DNA from: an uncultured Opitutales bacterium
GTDB taxonomy: Bacteria > Verrucomicrobiota > Verrucomicrobiia > Opitutales > Intestinicryptomonadaceae
Direction: 5' to 3'
Assembly (NCBI GenBank): GCA_900547395.1
Contig: URGP01000002.1
Span: forward strand, 62,001-126,000
DNA: 64,000 nt
The notes under the pieces are model-generated. The model was not told the DNA's origin. It saw only the letters and a program-made list of their open reading frames with translations, and did not search any database. Of this stretch, positions 61,516 through 64,000 are shown piece after piece; position 1 is the first letter of the stretch, and the number at the start of each line of letters is the position of its first letter. Made by a program: the position numbers and the translations under genes.

Positions 61516-63243
61516 TTATGAAAGCCAGAACGAGAAGTACAAGTACATTCCCAAGACGCCAAAGAAAATCAAGCCCGCAAAAATCTTGTTCGACCAATCC
61601 CAAGAATCTTCGATTTCCTTTTTCGCCTGCTTGTCGGACAAAAGCCACGCGTACGTAAGCCCCGTTGTCTTTTCCGAAGCGGGCGCAGGACGCATCTTGC
61701 TTGCAAATATAATAACAACGATGCTAAACAAGAACAAAACGCCCGTCGCGTAATAGGCATTGAAGTCGCCAATCTGCGACAGCACGGGAACGTCTATTTT
61801 TCCCTTGCCGAAGAATGTCTGTATGGTGAGCTTTGCCATGCCCGCCACAAAGCCCAAAACCAAGCCCGCAATCGCGCCAAATTCGTTCATTCTCTTCCAG
61901 AAAATGGCAAGAAGGAACACCGCGGCAATGGCGGGAGCGATAAAGCCCTGAACATTTTGCAAATACGGGAACAATCCACCGCTTGCAACCTGCTTCATGA
62001 TGGGAATCCAAATCATGCCGATGCCGACAACGACGACTGTCGCAATTCTGCCTGCGTTTACATAGTGCTTTTGAGTTTTGCCTTTTACGATTTTTTTGTA
62101 AATATCGTCGGTAAAAAGTGCCGCAGAAGAATTAAACAAGGAAGCCAAAGAGCTCATGAGCGCCGCCAACAAGCATGCGACAATCAAGCCCCTGAACCAG
62201 TGCGGCAAAAGCGTGGTCACAAGCATTGGGAAAACCGCGTCGCCCATAATCTGACCTTCTGCGTCGATTGCGAGCTTGAATTTTTCGGGATTTAAGTCAA
62301 ACAACGCCCAGCCAATCATGCCCGGGATAAGAAAAATGAGAACGGGTGTTATTTTAAGAAGCCCGCCGAAAAGCGCACCTTTGCGGGCGATTTCCAAATT
62401 CTTTGCGGAAAACGTGCGCTGAACAATATATTGGTCGGTGCACCAGTACCAGATGCCGATGATGGGGGAAGCTATCAATACGGCAAGCCACGGGAAAGTG
62501 GGATCTGAAAGCGGACGCCACAATGCAAAATCCCCCGCCTTTGTTTTTGCAGAGTCAATCAAGGCGTTCCAACCGCCTGTTATGGTCGCGTCAAAACCCT
62601 CTTTCATTCCGCCCAACTCGGACAAGCCGAAGTATGTGATGAGAGCGGAACCCAAAATCAAGATTACCGCCTGCGGAGTGGCTGTATAAAGAATGGCCTT
62701 CATGCCGCCAAAAACAGTGTAAATGCCTGTCAATATAACGGTTGCGAACGCGCCGACCCAGAATGCGTTTTCAACAGAACCGAAAGTATCGCCCAAAAAC
62801 GCGCCAAATACTATTGCTCCCGCATAGACAGTTACGCTGACTTTTGTAAAGATGTATGCAACCAAAGAGACGACAGAAAGAAGCCATCTTGTTTTGGAGC
62901 CAAAGCGTTTTTCCAAAAATTCGGGTATCGTTGAAACGCCCGCCTTGTAATAAAAAGGCACGAATACATAGGCAAGCAGAATGAGAACCCATGCGTGCAT
63001 TTCCCAGTGCGCCATCGCCATGCCAGAATTTGCGCCCGCACCTGCCAAGCCGACTATGTGCTCCGAACCGATGTTTGCGGTAAATATTGATGCGCCTATC
63101 GTTAGCCAGCCCGCGTTTCTGCCCGCCAAAAAGTAGTCTTCAGTCGATTTTTGACCGCGCCCGCTCCACCAGGCTACAAGTCCGATAATTACGAAATAGG
63201 CGGCAATAACCAGCCAATCCTGCCAATTTATAATCTCTTGCAT
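61516..63243 (-). CDS. Sodium:solute symporter, SGLT-type sugar transporter
   Basis: 575 residues from ATG 63243, with about 14 helices. The SSS signature includes DYFLAGRNAGWLTIGASIFTANIGSEHIVGLAG in fragments, the sodium site of helix 1, and GTYTVFGGMKA-like GIYTVFGGMKAILYT. WYWCTDQYIVQRTFSAKN and a longer insert (FDATITGGWNALIDSAKT) match the vSGLT/sugar branch. It lies just downstream of araD on the same strand, so pentose (arabinose) or a related sugar is a reasonable substrate. The 66-base gap to araD would allow one transcript. Confidence 0.92.
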   Translation of the reverse strand: MQEIINWQDWLVIAAYFVIIGLVAWWSGRGQKSTEDYFLAGRNAGWLTIGASIFTANIGSEHIVGLAGAGANSGMAMAHWEMHAWVLILLAYVFVPFYYKAGVSTIPEFLEKRFGSKTRWLLSVVSLVAYIFTKVSVTVYAGAIVFGAFLGDTFGSVENAFWVGAFATVILTGIYTVFGGMKAILYTATPQAVILILGSALITYFGLSELGGMKEGFDATITGGWNALIDSAKTKAGDFALWRPLSDPTFPWLAVLIASPIIGIWYWCTDQYIVQRTFSAKNLEIARKGALFGGLLKITPVLIFLIPGMIGWALFDLNPEKFKLAIDAEGQIMGDAVFPMLVTTLLPHWFRGLIVACLLAALMSSLASLFNSSAALFTDDIYKKIVKGKTQKHYVNAGRIATVVVVGIGMIWIPIMKQVASGGLFPYLQNVQGFIAPAIAAVFLLAIFWKRMNEFGAIAGLVLGFVAGMAKLTIQTFFGKGKIDVPVLSQIGDFNAYYATGVLFLFSIVVIIFASKMRPAPASEKTTGLTYAWLLSDKQAKKEIEDSWDWSNKIFAGLIFFGVLGMYLYFSFWLS

Positions 63244-63311
63244 ACTCAATATTATTTGTTAAAAGTTAAAAAACAAAATATGCCGAAAAAAATTCTCTTT
63301 CAAGGCAAAAA

Positions 63312-64000
63312 TCAAATTTGTCCGTAATAGGCGTTTTTGCCGTGCTTGCGCAAAAAGTGCTTGTCTTTCAGCTCTTCCGAAATTTTTGCAGCCGATGGAT
63401 TTAGCGACAGAGTTTTTAGTGCCATATCCGCGCAAATTTCCAAAGCCTTTGCGTTTTCGACTGCCTTTTTGCCGCTGTTTCCCCAAACAAAAGGCGCATG
63501 CCAAGCAACCAAAACAGCCTGCATTTCATCGGGATTTAAATTCAGCTTTCTGAAAGTTTCGACAATAACAAGCCCCGTGTTCTTTTCGTACTCAGAGGCA
63601 ATTTCATCAGCCGTCATCGGGCGCGTTACGGGAATGTCGCCATAAAAATAGTCTGAATGAGTCGTGCCGAAGGCGGGAATTGGCATAAGAGCCTGCGCAA
63701 AGGCGGTTGCCGCCCTTGAATGGGTGTGGACCATGGCGCGCACTCCGAACGCCTTGAAAATTTCTACATAGGTCGGGGTATCGCTTGAAGGGCGCAAATT
63801 TCCGTCAACAACCTTGCCGTTTAAATCGACAATTACCATGTCTTCGGGAGTCAGCTTTTCATAGTCAACCCCGCTCGGCTTTATGGCAAAAACGCCACAC
63901 TCCTTGTCGAAAACCCCGACATTTCCGAAGGTCATGTCCACAAGTTTTGATGGCGGCAACATTTTGTTTGCGGCGCACGCCTCCGCTCTTATGTCTTCAA
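63312..64000 (-). CDS. araD: L-ribulose-5-phosphate 4-epimerase, 5' end beyond the window
   Basis: The frame stays open to the right edge (KDIRAEACAANKMLPPSKLV upstream of the first internal ATG at 63962), so the start is missing by only a few codons. Class II aldolase motifs are FGNVGVFDKECGVFAIKPSGV in fragments, SDTPTYVEIFKAF, the metal-binding HTHSRAATAFAQ and HSDYFYGDIPVTR. The enzyme turns L-ribulose 5-phosphate into D-xylulose 5-phosphate, the last step of arabinose use. It is followed by the symporter gene. araA and araB may lie beyond the edge. Confidence 0.93.
   Translation of the reverse strand, partial: EDIRAEACAANKMLPPSKLVDMTFGNVGVFDKECGVFAIKPSGVDYEKLTPEDMVIVDLNGKVVDGNLRPSSDTPTYVEIFKAFGVRAMVHTHSRAATAFAQALMPIPAFGTTHSDYFYGDIPVTRPMTADEIASEYEKNTGLVIVETFRKLNLNPDEMQAVLVAWHAPFVWGNSGKKAVENAKALEICADMALKTLSLNPSAAKISEELKDKHFLRKHGKNAYYGQI

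Noticed and set aside
61319..61648. Minus-strand frame before nuoB considered as a nuoA candidate
   Set aside because: It is mostly a shadow of the symporter gene and its terminator, lacks three helices and any NuoA motif, and is strongly basic.

Overview
The window reads as a stretch of chromosome from a Gram-negative bacterium of the Planctomycetes-Verrucomicrobia-Chlamydiae group, most likely a gut- or host-associated member of Verrucomicrobiota (Opitutae-like). Support comes from a protein of the Minf_1886 family (known from Planctomycetes and Verrucomicrobia), paired DUF1080 proteins, a TAT-exported Gfo/Idh/MocA oxidoreductase, meso-diaminopimelate dehydrogenase, an LpxR-like outer-membrane protein and a TonB system. 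The lineage is inferred from gene content and was not tested by phylogeny. Coding density is high. There are no phage, IS, CRISPR or rRNA signatures, and only one tRNA, tRNA-Pro(UGG).

Layout. 1-3.8 kb (minus): rsmD followed by a TonB energy-transduction operon (DUF3450-like coiled coil, long ExbB, short ExbB, ExbD, TonB running off the left edge). 3.9-9.8 kb: an LpxR-like protein, a tandem pair of secreted DUF1080 proteins sharing perfectly identical blocks, a secreted protein of unknown function and a BASS-type transporter. 9.9-12.4 kb: an A+T-rich Sel1-repeat lipoprotein gene broken by an in-frame amber codon, a beta-propeller protein and tRNA-Pro. 12.5-24.3 kb: Uup-type ABC-F ATPase, ddh, a large GH2 glycosidase with two extra C-terminal domains, an orphan LolD-like ATPase, a Gfo/Idh/MocA plus HEAT-repeat pair, and ribE with an EEP phosphatase. 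24.3-32.3 kb: a mnmE operon and, divergently, a peptidase-murJ-hemE-hemN operon. 32.3-37 kb: a family B DNA polymerase, then adk, ymdB and a DUF362 gene. 37-38.7 kb: a LysR regulator facing a chimeric gene, with an acetyltransferase N-terminal part joined to an alpha/beta-hydrolase C-terminal part. 38.7-41.9 kb: M23 peptidase, lipoprotein, unknown protein and prfB with a classic +1 programmed frameshift. 42-43.9 kb: coiled-coil membrane protein, Pal-type lipoprotein and a VOC-like protein. 44-47.6 kb: sufCBD led by the Minf_1886 gene. 47.7-61.1 kb: the complex I operon nuoBCDEFGHIJKLMN, with no nuoA at its head. 61.5-64 kb: a sodium/solute symporter and araD running off the right edge.

The cell appears able to take up and break down plant or host sugars (GH2, DUF1080, Gfo/Idh/MocA, SSS symporter, araD). 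It can run NADH-driven respiration with locally encoded Fe-S assembly and heme-synthesis genes, and it maintains a Gram-negative envelope (TonB, Pal, MurJ, M23, LpxR-like). I see no clear new defence or mobile system. The most unusual items are the in-frame chimeric gene at 38.0-38.7 kb, the amber-interrupted Sel1 gene, the gene-conversion pattern in the DUF1080 pair, and the nuo operon that starts at nuoB.
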